Of a DNA stretch of 20,203 nucleotides, positions 7,758 to 16,414 are shown piece after piece. The notes beneath the pieces were generated by a model, which saw nothing but the letters and a program-made list of their open reading frames with translations, did no database searches and was not told the origin of the DNA. A program made the translations under genes and the position numbers. The DNA is from CAZFCK01 sp964517355 (GTDB taxonomy: Bacteria; Desulfobacterota; Desulfovibrionia; Desulfovibrionales; Desulfovibrionaceae). Numbering within the stretch: position 1 is the first letter of the stretch; every line of letters begins with the position of its first letter. The DNA lies in NCBI GenBank assembly GCA_964517355.1, contig CAZFCK010000072.1, positions 1 through 20,203 of the forward strand. The letters are read 5' to 3'.

Positions 7758-7773
7758 TGAAAGAAATGTGCCA
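7758..7773 (-). promoter_or_regulatory. Possible sigma-54 promoter of the chemosensory operon
   Basis: On the minus strand the sequence TGGCAC, five bases, then TTTC resembles the -24/-12 elements of sigma-54 promoters. The -24 element is perfect, but the -12 element is TTTC instead of TTGC, which weakens the call. It lies about 100 bp upstream of the MCP start. An NtrC-type activator gene just upstream makes a sigma-54 promoter plausible. Confidence 0.3.
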
Positions 7774-7943
7774 GCTTGCACTTTCCTTTTAACATCCTTT
7801 AACCAAAGAGGATGTCATGGATTTTTTCCTTAATGGAGGGGGGTGAAAAAAGTTGAACGGGATATGGAAAAAAAGGAGGTTGTAAATAAAAAAATTTATA
7901 TTTTTAGCTGGTTATATTGGAAGTTGGCTGAAATAAACACATT

Positions 7944-7969
7944 GAAAAAAATCAACAGGGTTTTGTTGG
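7944..7969 (-). terminator. Weak intrinsic terminator after the response regulator gene
   Basis: Read on the minus strand, CCAACA, loop AAACCC, TGTTG forms a short stem followed by A and seven Ts. It begins 11 bases after the response regulator stop. The stem is only 5-6 bp and AT-rich, so termination may be partial, allowing readthrough into the chemosensory operon. Confidence 0.45.
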
Positions 7970-7980
7970 AAAGCAAGCTG

Positions 7981-9390
7981 CTAAGCGGAATCGCGTTGTT
8001 TCAACCGCTTGTTCAAGGCCGAAGGTGTAATGCCCAGCATGCTTGCCGCGATGCGTTGGTTGCCTTGGGCGCGTTCCAAAGCCTCGTCCACCAGCGTTTC
8101 GGCAACCTCGCGCAAGGTGGGTAATGAATCCAGGTGTTCAAAAAGGCGTTCTCTGGATACCTGGGTAGGAGGGGTGGAGGAATTGCTCCTATGGATGGCT
8201 TTTTTGAAACTCTGCAAGGAAAGAACATGCGAAGAATGGGTGCTTACGGCATCGTAGATCATGCTGCGAAGTTCGCGGACATTACCCGGAAAATGGTAGG
8301 TATGCAGCAAAACGGGGAGTTCTTGCGGGTAGGTGGGGGGTTCCTTGCCCATTTCCTCGGCAGCCGTGGCGAGAAAATGCTCCAACAAAAGGGTGATGTC
8401 TTCTTTGCGTTCACGTAAGGGGGGCAGGGCAACGGCATGGGTTTTAAGCCGGAAGTAGAGGTCTTGGCGAAAAGCGCCCCGTTCAATTTCCTGGGGCAAG
8501 TTGTGATGCGTGGCCACAATGACGCGCGCTGCGGATTGCACGGGAATGTCCGATCCAAGTGGATAAAATTCACCCTCCTGAAGCAGGCGCAACAGCTTGA
8601 CTTGCGATGATTCCGCCAGGTCGCCGATTTCATCGAGAAAAAGCGTTCCTCCCGCAGCTTTCTCCACCAAGCCCAGGCGAGTTTGATCGGCCCCTGTAAA
8701 TGCGCCTTTACGATGTCCGAACAGAGTGTCGGAAAAAACATGATCATCAAGACCTGCCGCGTTCACAGCGACAAATTCGCCTCTGCGTTCACTGGCGTGA
8801 TGAATGCCCCGGGCGATAATCTCTTTGCCGGTTCCTGTTTCCCCAGTTACAAGAACTGGTTGGGAACTTTGAGCCACCGCTTCGCAATAGCGGAGAATTT
8901 GCAGGATGTTTTTATCCCTTGTGAGAAAGTCGGAAAAAGCATCCGGCCTGCTCATGGAGGGCGTCAACGTGTAATGCTTGAGAATGTGCAGTTGCCTGTT
9001 AATGCTTCTGCGTTCCAGGGCCTTGTTCAAACTTGCCGCAAGGCGATCGGTATCCACTGGTTTTGCGACATAATCGAACGCTCCTTTTCGCATGCACCGG
9101 ACCGCGGTTTCCAGATCACTGAGAGCCGTGACCATGATCACCGGCACATCGGGTTGCGTGAGCATGAGTTCCTCAAGGAGGTCTTCTCCCATAAGCTCGG
9201 GCATGATCATGTCCAGCAGCACAACTTCAATAGTTTGATTTTGCAAAATTTCTCGAGCCTTTAAGGGGGAAGAGCAGGTAATCACGTTGGAGTAGCCACT
9301 AAATTCCAGAGCGATGGACAGGCTTTCCAGCGCGCTTTTTTCGTCGTCCACGATCAAAATGGGATACAACGGGTTGATAGCTTCACTCAT
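7981..9390 (-). CDS. Sigma-54-dependent NtrC-family response regulator
   Basis: This 469-residue transcription activator has a receiver domain (8-125) with Asp15/Asp16, phospho-acceptor Asp60 and Lys110. Its AAA+ domain (about 152-385) has Walker A GETGTGKE (183-190), the sigma-54 contact loop GAFTGA (229-234) and Walker B GGTLFLDE (247-254). The C-terminal Fis-type helix-turn-helix (about 430-469) includes NQRIAASMLGITPSALNKRL. All motifs needed for ATP-driven open complex formation are intact. The frame is open further upstream, but the ATG at 9390 fits the receiver start. That start overlaps the kinase stop by 8 bp, suggesting translational coupling and a cognate pair. Its targets are unknown; the chemosensory operon directly downstream is a candidate. 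Confidence 0.95.
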   Translation of the reverse strand: MSEAINPLYPILIVDDEKSALESLSIALEFSGYSNVITCSSPLKAREILQNQTIEVVLLDMIMPELMGEDLLEELMLTQPDVPVIMVTALSDLETAVRCMRKGAFDYVAKPVDTDRLAASLNKALERRSINRQLHILKHYTLTPSMSRPDAFSDFLTRDKNILQILRYCEAVAQSSQPVLVTGETGTGKEIIARGIHHASERRGEFVAVNAAGLDDHVFSDTLFGHRKGAFTGADQTRLGLVEKAAGGTLFLDEIGDLAESSQVKLLRLLQEGEFYPLGSDIPVQSAARVIVATHHNLPQEIERGAFRQDLYFRLKTHAVALPPLRERKEDITLLLEHFLATAAEEMGKEPPTYPQELPVLLHTYHFPGNVRELRSMIYDAVSTHSSHVLSLQSFKKAIHRSNSSTPPTQVSRERLFEHLDSLPTLREVAETLVDEALERAQGNQRIAASMLGITPSALNKRLKQRDSA

Positions 9391-12364
9391 GACAAACGCT
9401 CTCTGTGGTGGTGGATAGAGGCAACAGCATAATGGCGGTCGTTCCCGGACCGGGCTCGTTGTTGACAAGCTGCAAGCTTCCCCCATAACTTTGCATTATT
9501 TTTTGAGAAATTGCCAGTCCTAATCCCGTACCTCCCTGGCTTCGTTTGGTAGTGAAGAAGGGGTCGAAGAGTTTGCTCATGTCATCCGGTTTGATCCCGG
9601 TTCCCTGGTCTATAAACATTATGCGGAGATATCCGTTTTGATCGCGGCTGGTGCTCACATGCAATATGCCCCCGGAGGTGGGCATAGCATCCAGGGCGTT
9701 GATAACCAGGTTGAGGACCACCTGTTCAATCTGTTGGGCATTGGCGCTGACTGTGGGGAGGTCTTTGGCATAGTCCACTTCAAGAACGCAGTTCGATTTT
9801 GCGAGCCGGGTATTGATGAAACTGAGCGCTGTTTGCACGGCCAGGTTGATATCAATATTGTCGATACACACTTGAGCGTCTTGCCGCGCAAAGCGCTTCA
9901 TGTCTTCCACTATTTTTTTAATACGTTGTGAGCCCGAGATGATGCCGTCAATCAGAGGAGGCACATGTTGGCGCAGGCGCGAGTAGTTGAGCGGGCCAAC
10001 AGTAAAATCACCGTTTTCGGCGGCAAGGTCGTCAAGCAGCGGTATAATGCCTTCCCATGCCTTTTTTAGCAACGGCGCGTTGATGGCGATGAAATTGTTG
10101 GGATTGTTGACTTCGTGCGCCACCCCCGCGGTGAGTATGCCCAAAGACATGAGCTTGTCGACCTGGATCAACTGTTCGTCACGCTGTTTGGCAAGGCGCT
10201 CCGCATTGCGTTTTTCCGTTATGTCGGTGGCGAATCCGTCAACGAGTTCCTTATCGCCTTCAATCAGACGGCGCAAATACAGTGAAAGAATTTTGTTGTT
10301 ACCCTTATTGTCTTGCCACTCCACTTCAATGTCACGCACTTCGTTGCGTTCCTGAAGTTGTTGTTTCAAAGCGTCACGGCGAGCCGAGTTCGCATACAGA
10401 TCGGTCAAGCGCTGGCTGAAGACGTTGATTGCCTCTTCCGGACTGTCATAGCCCAGCATTTCGGACAAAGCCTTGTTCATGCTCAACGCCTGGCCGCTTA
10501 TTGTCGCACGGAGTATGCCCACCGGCGCGTTGTCGAAAATATCCCGATAACGGGTTTCCCGGTCCATAAGGGCCTTTTCCCACAGTTTGCGGGAAGTGAT
10601 GTCGGTGATAATGCAGATGACTTCTTCCGTGGGCCTTTTTGCGTCCATCGGCGCAACGCGAAGGGCCACAGGGACGGCTGTCCCGTCTTTATGCAGCATT
10701 TCGGCCTCGATGCGGCCTTCGCCGCACATGCGGAGCTGGTGCATGAGGTTTTGCCGGATGTTGCTGAAGGTGTCATCGTTTTCAAAAAATTGCGAGAATT
10801 TGACGCCTTCCACTTCTTCTGGCGTATAGCCGAAGGTCTCCAGCATATGTCTGTTGCTCCAGACAATGGATTTGTGGCTGATGAGGCAGATGACAAGGGG
10901 CGCCGCTTCAAGTATGGAGCGCAAAGTCTGTTCCCGATCCGCAAGGGCCTGCTGCGTCTGCATCCGCGCTGTTATGTCGCGCATGGACGACAGGATGCGC
11001 GGCACTCCCGCGATCATGACGCTTTTTACCAACGCCTCGGCCCAGAAAAGCTGCCCGTTTTTTTTCTTGCAGCGCCATTCCACAGCTTGAGGCCCCGAAC
11101 TGCGGACAATGGTGGCGATTTCGCGTAATCCTTGCGTGTTGAAAGGATATTTGTTGAGGCTGATGTCCCTAATGCGCAGTCCGGCGACTTCATACTTTGA
11201 ATACCCGAAGAGCGTTTGAAAGGCTTCATTGGCATCCACAATACTGAGATTGTCGTTTGCACAAAGGCAGATGGCGTCGGTGGTGGCGTTGAACAATTCA
11301 CGGTACGTTTTTTCGGATAGCTCGAGTTGCTTTTGCGCCAAAAGCTCTCGCGTGATGTCCCTGTTCGAACCAAGCACACGCACTGGGCGGCCATCGGCGT
11401 CCCATTCCACGATTTTGGCGTGCGTCCGTACCCATAGCCATTCACCGTCCGCTTTGCGCAGACGGCATTCAATGCTCCAGATGCCCCTGTCCTTTATTGC
11501 GATATGGTGTTGGTAGGTGGAATGAATTTTATCCAGATCATCGGGATGCACGAATTCCAGGAGTGCGTCCAACGAGGTGGGCGCCTCTTCCGGTGAGATA
11601 TCCAGAAGGCGGCACCACAGCGGACTGACGAATATTTTTTTTGTGCGGAAGTCGAAATCCCAGAGTCCTTCCCTGTTGGCTTCCAACGCGAGATGCAAAC
11701 GTTGTTCGCTGAGATGCAGGGCCTCCTCGTATCGGATGCGCTCCGTAAAATCGGTATTCACTCCGGCCATGCGAACTGGAACTCCTTCGGTATCGCGCAT
11801 GATGCCGCCTTGCGACAAAATCCAGCGATAGCTGCCATCCTTGTGCTGCATGCGGTAAAAAAAGGAGAAACGATCGGTATTGCCCTGCATGGCCTGTTGC
11901 CAGTTGTCGTTGAGGAGATCCCGGTCGTCGGAATGAATATGGTTGAGATATGCATCCAATGAATCGGCAAACTCGTTATCTTTGTACCCCAGAACTTCCT
12001 TCAACCGGCTGGAGAGGAACAACGAGCGGTTTCGTAGATCAATATCCCAAATGCCGTCTTGGGTTCCCTGCATAATCAGATCCAACCTGGCCTGGCTTTG
12101 GGCGAGCTGGTTGGCGGTATCCTCCCTGTTCGACAACTCCTCCTGCATAAGGGCGAGCCGCATGCTGTATCGCTGGCATAGCATCTTCACCCCGAAGAAG
12201 ATTAATAGTACAACGCCACAGACCAGCAATGCCCAGACGAGAATCCATGATGAAGCGCTCCCGCCGGCCGGCATGAATCCTTGAGCGGGCGCGGCATGGG
12301 CATTTGCAAGAGGGAGTCCGGACATGCGGCAAAGTAGTCCGATGGTGTCGAAATAATGCGTCAT
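9383..12364 (-). CDS. Multi-PAS sensor histidine kinase
   Basis: The 993-residue kinase has one clear membrane segment (about 40-62) and then five PAS domains at roughly 93-212, 220-340, 350-466, 478-592 and 602-717. Most end with a PAC-type motif such as TDFTERI, NRDITREL, MRDITARM, ITDITSRK or ATDITEKR. The kinase core has phospho-His750 in GVAHEVNNPNNF, an N box NLVINALDAMP, the G1 motif DQGTGI, an F box FDPFFTTK and G2 GGTGLGLAIS. The H box is of the NtrB/ZraS kind, fitting its NtrC-type partner encoded immediately downstream with an 8-bp overlap. The start is uncertain: the ATG at 12364 has no good ribosome site, while an ATG at 12274 has AAGGA just upstream and would keep the membrane segment. 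Ligands or cofactors of the PAS domains cannot be inferred. Confidence 0.94.
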   Translation of the reverse strand: MTHYFDTIGLLCRMSGLPLANAHAAPAQGFMPAGGSASSWILVWALLVCGVVLLIFFGVKMLCQRYSMRLALMQEELSNREDTANQLAQSQARLDLIMQGTQDGIWDIDLRNRSLFLSSRLKEVLGYKDNEFADSLDAYLNHIHSDDRDLLNDNWQQAMQGNTDRFSFFYRMQHKDGSYRWILSQGGIMRDTEGVPVRMAGVNTDFTERIRYEEALHLSEQRLHLALEANREGLWDFDFRTKKIFVSPLWCRLLDISPEEAPTSLDALLEFVHPDDLDKIHSTYQHHIAIKDRGIWSIECRLRKADGEWLWVRTHAKIVEWDADGRPVRVLGSNRDITRELLAQKQLELSEKTYRELFNATTDAICLCANDNLSIVDANEAFQTLFGYSKYEVAGLRIRDISLNKYPFNTQGLREIATIVRSSGPQAVEWRCKKKNGQLFWAEALVKSVMIAGVPRILSSMRDITARMQTQQALADREQTLRSILEAAPLVICLISHKSIVWSNRHMLETFGYTPEEVEGVKFSQFFENDDTFSNIRQNLMHQLRMCGEGRIEAEMLHKDGTAVPVALRVAPMDAKRPTEEVICIITDITSRKLWEKALMDRETRYRDIFDNAPVGILRATISGQALSMNKALSEMLGYDSPEEAINVFSQRLTDLYANSARRDALKQQLQERNEVRDIEVEWQDNKGNNKILSLYLRRLIEGDKELVDGFATDITEKRNAERLAKQRDEQLIQVDKLMSLGILTAGVAHEVNNPNNFIAINAPLLKKAWEGIIPLLDDLAAENGDFTVGPLNYSRLRQHVPPLIDGIISGSQRIKKIVEDMKRFARQDAQVCIDNIDINLAVQTALSFINTRLAKSNCVLEVDYAKDLPTVSANAQQIEQVVLNLVINALDAMPTSGGILHVSTSRDQNGYLRIMFIDQGTGIKPDDMSKLFDPFFTTKRSQGGTGLGLAISQKIMQSYGGSLQLVNNEPGPGTTAIMLLPLSTTTESVCHE

Positions 12365-12744
12365 GGGTTGGTTGTTCCGGTCGCGTGGCGTCCTGATTGC
12401 GGTTCTTGATGCAGAAACAGGTAGAACAGCTTTACCCCAGTGGGTAAGAACCCTTTACTGTCGTCCGCTCCGTGTGGATTCCGCGCAGCACATGGCAAGC
12501 GGTGTTTCGCTGCATATTTTGAGAGCGAACCGTGCATTTTTTTATTACTTTGCATGGTAATTAGCGGTGATGCCTGGTCACGTCAATATGTTGAAAGAAA
12601 TGTCCATGTGTCATGGGAAGATAATATTTATGAGCAGGTATTGTCTGGGGCAAACCGATCAAAGCCGTTTGCTCCGTCTGACTGGTGGTTTCACAACGCC
12701 GCAATCTTTGTTGGCCCATACTATTGCTAAGGATTGTAACGCCC
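12365..12744. other. Divergent intergenic region between the sensor kinase and ligA
   Basis: This 380-bp gap should hold promoters for the minus-strand kinase operon and plus-strand ligA. I see no clean -35/-10 pair for either. A perfect 6-4-6 inverted repeat, TTACCC CAGT GGGTAA, lies at 12432-12447, about 70 bp upstream of the kinase start. It could be an operator. Open frames crossing the gap look spurious. Confidence 0.4.
12432..12447. promoter_or_regulatory. Possible operator, 6-4-6 inverted repeat
   Basis: TTACCC and GGGTAA are perfectly complementary around a four-base centre. The site lies upstream of the sensor kinase gene, where an autoregulatory site could sit. There is only one copy, so this is weak evidence. 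Confidence 0.25.
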
Positions 12745-14805
12745 ATGTCTGAAAAGAATCTGCAAAAGCGTGTGGAAGAATTGCGCGAATTGATCGAACA
12801 TCATAATTATTGTTACTATGTGTTGGATGCGCCTGAAATTTCAGATAATGATTTTGATCTTCTCTTTCGCGAGCTGCAAGAAATTGAGAGCGGCCATACT
12901 GAATATCAGGATGGCAATTCTCCCACGCAACGCATCGGCGCCCCCCCTTTGGAGAGTTTTATCCAACGGGCGCACTCGTTACGCATGTATAGCTTGGACA
13001 ACGGGTTTTCGGACGAGGAATTCAATGCTTTCGTGCAGCGCGTGCAGCGGGGGCTCAACCGCGAATCCGGAGAACTCGCATTTTGGGTCGATCCCAAAAT
13101 GGATGGGTTGGCGGTTGAATTGATTTATGAAAACGCTGCGTTCAGCGCGGGGATAACCCGGGGCGACGGTGAAACGGGCGAAGATGTCAGCGCCAATATG
13201 AGGACCGTGCGCACCGTGCCCCTCTTCTTGCGTGACAAAGGCAAGGGGTTGCCTCAATTGTTGGAGGTGCGGGGCGAAGTGATTATGCATCGCGATGATT
13301 TCGCGCTGCTGAACACGCGGCAGGAAGAGCAGGGGGGCAGAATATTCGCCAATCCCCGCAATGCCGCGGCCGGCTCCGTGCGCCAATTGGATTCGCGCAT
13401 CACGGCCGCGCGTCCTCTGCGGTTCATGGCCTACGGAGTGGGGCGCGTGGAATGGCAGGGGGTTGATTGGCAAACACAGACCCAGATTATGCAGGATCTT
13501 GAATCATTGGGCTTTGTGGTGCCCCCTTTGGCGAAAAGATGCTCTTCCGCGCATGAGGTGCTGGATTATTATCATGAATTGACTGATAAGCGTGATGCCT
13601 TGCCCTTTGAAATCGACGGCGTGGTGGCCAAGATCGACGATTTGGAGATGCAGCGCGAACTTGGATTCACCTCGCGTTTTCCCCGTTGGGCTCTGGCCAT
13701 GAAATTCAAGGCGCATCAGGCCGAGACCGTGTTGGAGCGCATTGAGATCCAAGTGGGGCGCACCGGCGCTCTCACTCCGGTGGCCATTCTCACGCCGGTA
13801 ACGGTTGGCGGCGTCACTGTTTCACGAGCTACCTTGCATAATGAAGATGAAATCAATAACAAGCAGTTGCGTGAGGGAGACCGGGTCGTTGTCCAACGGG
13901 CGGGCGATGTCATTCCTGAAGTGGTGCGCCATGTGCCTGGTGCGCATCATGATGCGTTGCAGCCCTATGTCTTTCCCGACACCTGTCCTGTTTGTGGAAC
14001 CGAAGCCCCGCGACTGCCGGGCGAGAGCGTGCGGCGATGTCAAAACGTCAGTTGTCCGGCCGTGCGTAAGCAAAGCATCATTCATTTCGCTTCCAAAGCC
14101 GGTTTGGATATCGAAGGGTTGGGCCGCAAATGGGTGGAACAATTCGTAGACAATGATTTGGTGCAGTCGGTTGCGGATCTCTTCACCTTGCGCGAAGAGC
14201 AAATTGTTGACTTGGAGCGCATGGGGCCTAAACTGGCTGGAAATATCATTACAAGTATCAAGCGTGCCGGGGAGCGCGCCACATTGTCCAGGTTGTTGCG
14301 CGCCTTGGGGATTCGGCATGTGGGGGAACAAACCGCTCGTGCCTTGGCCGCGCATTTCGGCACCATGGACAACCTTGTTCAGGCGGACGAGGACGCTCTC
14401 CAACAGGTGAAGGATGTCGGTCCGGAAGTGGCCGCCTCCCTGCGGGCCTTTTTTCATTCCCAAGCCAATCGCGATTTGCTGGAGCGGTTGCGGGAACTAA
14501 AACTCATGCCGCGCGAGGAAGCGGAGGCTGAAAAAGGGGAGCTTCTGAAGGGAAAAGCAATTCTAGTGACTGGGGCCTTGCCGGGATTTACCCGCGATCA
14601 GGCCACAGCCCTTTTGGAACGTTCCGGAGCTACTGTTCTTAAGTCGGTGTCCAGAAATTTGGATTTGATGGTGGTTGGTGAAAAACCGGGAGGCAGCAAG
14701 TTGGAAAAGGCGCGGGAGTTGGGCGTGCCGTTGATTGAGGCGCGGCGATTTCTTGAGCTGTTGGAACAAGGTGACGCCGCGGCCTTTGACAACGGGAGCG
14801 CATAG
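12745..14805 (+). CDS. ligA: NAD-dependent DNA ligase LigA
   Basis: LigA seals nicks in DNA during replication and repair, using NAD as the adenylate donor. The 686-residue protein has the full family layout. The N-terminal Ia domain carries the NAD-binding region (HHNYCYYVLDAPEISDNDFD), followed by the adenylation domain with catalytic Lys118 in PKMDGLAV. Then come an OB fold, a four-Cys zinc finger (C414, C417, C432, C437), helix-hairpin-helix repeats and a C-terminal BRCT domain (about 605-680, KGKAILVTGALPGFTRDQA). The frame is open to 12685, but family alignment favours the ATG at 12745 (MSEKNLQKRVEEL). The nearest ribosome-like site, AAGGA, is 11 or more bases upstream, so initiation may be weak. 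It leads a plus-strand group with dapB 63 bp downstream. Length and motifs indicate a functional essential enzyme. Confidence 0.97.
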   Translation: MSEKNLQKRVEELRELIEHHNYCYYVLDAPEISDNDFDLLFRELQEIESGHTEYQDGNSPTQRIGAPPLESFIQRAHSLRMYSLDNGFSDEEFNAFVQRVQRGLNRESGELAFWVDPKMDGLAVELIYENAAFSAGITRGDGETGEDVSANMRTVRTVPLFLRDKGKGLPQLLEVRGEVIMHRDDFALLNTRQEEQGGRIFANPRNAAAGSVRQLDSRITAARPLRFMAYGVGRVEWQGVDWQTQTQIMQDLESLGFVVPPLAKRCSSAHEVLDYYHELTDKRDALPFEIDGVVAKIDDLEMQRELGFTSRFPRWALAMKFKAHQAETVLERIEIQVGRTGALTPVAILTPVTVGGVTVSRATLHNEDEINNKQLREGDRVVVQRAGDVIPEVVRHVPGAHHDALQPYVFPDTCPVCGTEAPRLPGESVRRCQNVSCPAVRKQSIIHFASKAGLDIEGLGRKWVEQFVDNDLVQSVADLFTLREEQIVDLERMGPKLAGNIITSIKRAGERATLSRLLRALGIRHVGEQTARALAAHFGTMDNLVQADEDALQQVKDVGPEVAASLRAFFHSQANRDLLERLRELKLMPREEAEAEKGELLKGKAILVTGALPGFTRDQATALLERSGATVLKSVSRNLDLMVVGEKPGGSKLEKARELGVPLIEARRFLELLEQGDAAAFDNGSA

Positions 14806-14868
14806 CGGAAGCCGGCCGGATGATATCGGCGCAGGGCAACAACGACGAACCTGTTTTGGAGGATACTC

Positions 14869-15657
14869 ATGAGTGTTTCCATTGTAATTACTGGCGCTTT
14901 GGGGCGTATGGGCTCCACCATTGCCGCTATGGCGGCCAACGACCCGGATGTGACCTTGGCCGGCGTAGTGGAGCGCCCCACATGCAAAAAAGAGTTGGAA
15001 CGATTCGTTTGCACGCAGGGAACGAGTCTGGATGAAGTGTTGCCTCATGTGCCGGGGGCCGTGGTTATTGATTTTACCGCGCCGGACGCCACGGTGGAGG
15101 CCGCCAAGGCCGCGGCGCGGCATGGTAATCCCATGGTCGCGGGAACAACCGGGCTCAATGCCGAGCAACGGGCCGCCATGGAGCAGGCCGCTGCGAAAGC
15201 GCCTCTCTTGTGGGCGCCCAACATGAGCGTGGGCGTGAATGTGTTGCTGCGCATCCTGCCTCAACTTGTGCGTCTTCTTGGGGAGCAGTATGACATGGAA
15301 ATGGTGGAACTGCATCATAACAAGAAAAAGGACGCGCCCAGCGGCACGGCCTTGAAGCTGGCGCAATGCCTGGCCGAGGCGCGTGATTGGGATATTGAGG
15401 AAACCAAAAACTGCTGCCGCGAGGGGTTGATCGGAGAACGCCCCCATAAGGAAATCGGTATCCAGACCATACGCGGGGGCGATGTGGTTGGGGTGCATAC
15501 CACATATTTCATGGGGCCGGGCGAACGCATAGAAGTGACGCATCAGGCGCATTCGCGCGACACCTTTGCTGCGGGTGCGTTGCGTGCCGCGAAATGGCTG
15601 GTCAATCAGAATCCAGGCAAGCTTTATTCCATTGCGGATGTGTTGGAAAGCGTGTAA
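14869..15657 (+). CDS. dapB: 4-hydroxy-tetrahydrodipicolinate reductase DapB
   Basis: DapB reduces 4-hydroxy-tetrahydrodipicolinate to tetrahydrodipicolinate with NAD(P)H, on the route to diaminopimelate and lysine. The 262-residue protein has the nucleotide-binding loop GALGRMG (9-15), the GTTG motif (92-95), and the signature ELHHNKKKDAPSGTA (147-161) with catalytic His149/His150 and Lys153. The C-terminal domain includes GVHTTYF and the oligomerisation strands. A strong GGAGGA ribosome site lies 7 bases before the ATG. It follows ligA by 63 bp and may be co-transcribed with it. A LysE-type exporter gene lies downstream, separated by a long hairpin. Confidence 0.97.
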   Translation: MSVSIVITGALGRMGSTIAAMAANDPDVTLAGVVERPTCKKELERFVCTQGTSLDEVLPHVPGAVVIDFTAPDATVEAAKAAARHGNPMVAGTTGLNAEQRAAMEQAAAKAPLLWAPNMSVGVNVLLRILPQLVRLLGEQYDMEMVELHHNKKKDAPSGTALKLAQCLAEARDWDIEETKNCCREGLIGERPHKEIGIQTIRGGDVVGVHTTYFMGPGERIEVTHQAHSRDTFAAGALRAAKWLVNQNPGKLYSIADVLESV

Positions 15658-15676
15658 CCATTTGATATTGTAACGC

Positions 15677-15720
15677 CCTGCGCGCAGGAAAAAGATTTTG
15701 GCCTTTTTCCGGCGCGCAGG
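15677..15720 (+). terminator. Long hairpin between dapB and the exporter gene, possible terminator
   Basis: Two 18-base arms (15677-15694 and 15703-15720) are complementary at 17 of 18 positions around an 8-base loop. Each arm has a GC-rich outer part (CCTGCGCGC) and an inner AAAAAG/CTTTTT part. The left arm also contains the perfect 12-bp palindrome CCTGCGCGCAGG. No T-run follows the hairpin, so it is not a standard intrinsic terminator. It could stall transcription, protect the dapB message end or mark a repeat. Confidence 0.45.
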
Positions 15721-15738
15721 CTCACGGCTTACCGGCAC

Positions 15739-16386
15739 ATGCCCGGGGGTGACGTGCTTTACTTTTTCAAAGGCGTGGTGATGGGCGGCGTTATTGCTCT
15801 GCCTTTTGGACCGGTAGGGTTTTTATGCCTCCAGCGTTCCATTTCCAACGGCATGTTCATGGGGCTGTGCAGCGGCATCGGCGCGGCCCTGGCCGACGCC
15901 TTGTATGGGGCGGTGGCCGCGTTCAGTCTGACCATGCTCAACGTGTTTTTCACAAAACACCACGTAGTGCTCCAGGTGGCCGGGGGAATCGCCATGTGCC
16001 TCATGGGGGCGCGGCTTTTTTTCAGGACCAAAACCTTACCGTTATCCCAGCCATCATCCCGGGAGCGTGTTCCCGTATCGCGGTTGGCGGGCGCCTGCCT
16101 TTCCATTTTCGCCCTCTCGCTGGCCAATCCTATGACCATGATCGCCTTTGTGGCCATCTACGCCGGATTGGGCGTGGGGCGCGCTGATGCGCATGTTTTG
16201 CATGGGCTGGAGGTTGTATGCGGAGTGTTTTGCGGGTCCATGCTCTGGTGGGTGGGCATTGCTTTCGGCGGTGCCCGGTTGCGGAGCAGGGTTATCCATC
16301 ACTTGCGGCAACTGCAGCGCATCGGCGGCGTCGCGGTGGCCCTGTTCGGGCTTTGGGCCTTTGTTGAAGCGCTTCATCTCGTTTGA
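15739..16386 (+). CDS. LysE/RhtB-family amino acid exporter
   Basis: The 215-residue inner-membrane protein has about six hydrophobic segments, near residues 8-28, 38-64, 74-94, 115-140, 150-180 and 192-210. The N-terminal pattern GVIALPFGPVGFLCLQRSISNG is typical of LysE-type translocators, as is ALSLANPMTMIAFVAIYAGLG after the central loop. The family exports lysine, threonine, homoserine and similar compounds; substrate cannot be read from sequence. Its position after dapB suggests a link to lysine or diaminopimelate. The ATG at 15739 has no ribosome site. A GTG at 15754 has GGGGGTGA just before it and may be the real start. It ends 28 bp from the convergent rtcB. Confidence 0.85.
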   Translation: MPGGDVLYFFKGVVMGGVIALPFGPVGFLCLQRSISNGMFMGLCSGIGAALADALYGAVAAFSLTMLNVFFTKHHVVLQVAGGIAMCLMGARLFFRTKTLPLSQPSSRERVPVSRLAGACLSIFALSLANPMTMIAFVAIYAGLGVGRADAHVLHGLEVVCGVFCGSMLWWVGIAFGGARLRSRVIHHLRQLQRIGGVAVALFGLWAFVEALHLV

Positions 16387-16414
16387 CGCGCCGGCTCGTC
16401 ATGACATTGTTGCA

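Larger units (their letters stand above)
7659..7980 (-). other. Intergenic region upstream of the chemosensory operon
   Basis: This 322-bp gap separates the response regulator stop from the MCP start and should hold the promoter of the chemosensory operon. It contains a terminator-like hairpin just after the response regulator (7944-7969), an AT-rich stretch (7880-7945) and a sigma-54-like sequence (7758-7773). The leader between that sequence and the MCP start is about 100 nt. A perfect AAGGAGGT on the plus strand at 7873-7880 has no usable start codon after it. Confidence 0.5.

Noticed and set aside
7873..7880. Perfect AAGGAGGT Shine-Dalgarno sequence on the plus strand
   Set aside because: No ATG, GTG or TTG follows at a usable distance, so it probably arises by chance in purine-rich DNA.
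7843..8124. Plus-strand GTG frame with a Lys-rich start in the MCP upstream region
   Set aside because: The G-rich run abuts the GTG too closely to act as a ribosome site, and half of the frame is antisense to the response regulator gene.
12361..12555. Minus-strand frame of 64 codons upstream of the sensor kinase
   Set aside because: It overlaps the kinase start and shows no coding character or domain.
12733..12744. ATTGTAACGCCC found both before ligA and again at 15667-15678 after dapB
   Set aside because: A 12-base exact repeat is expected several times by chance in 20 kb, and the surrounding bases do not match.
14563..15738. Open frame of 391 codons on the minus strand across the ligA end and dapB
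   Set aside because: It is wholly antisense to two well-supported genes, its residue make-up is typical of a shadow frame (rich in His, Arg, Gln), and no domain is recognisable.
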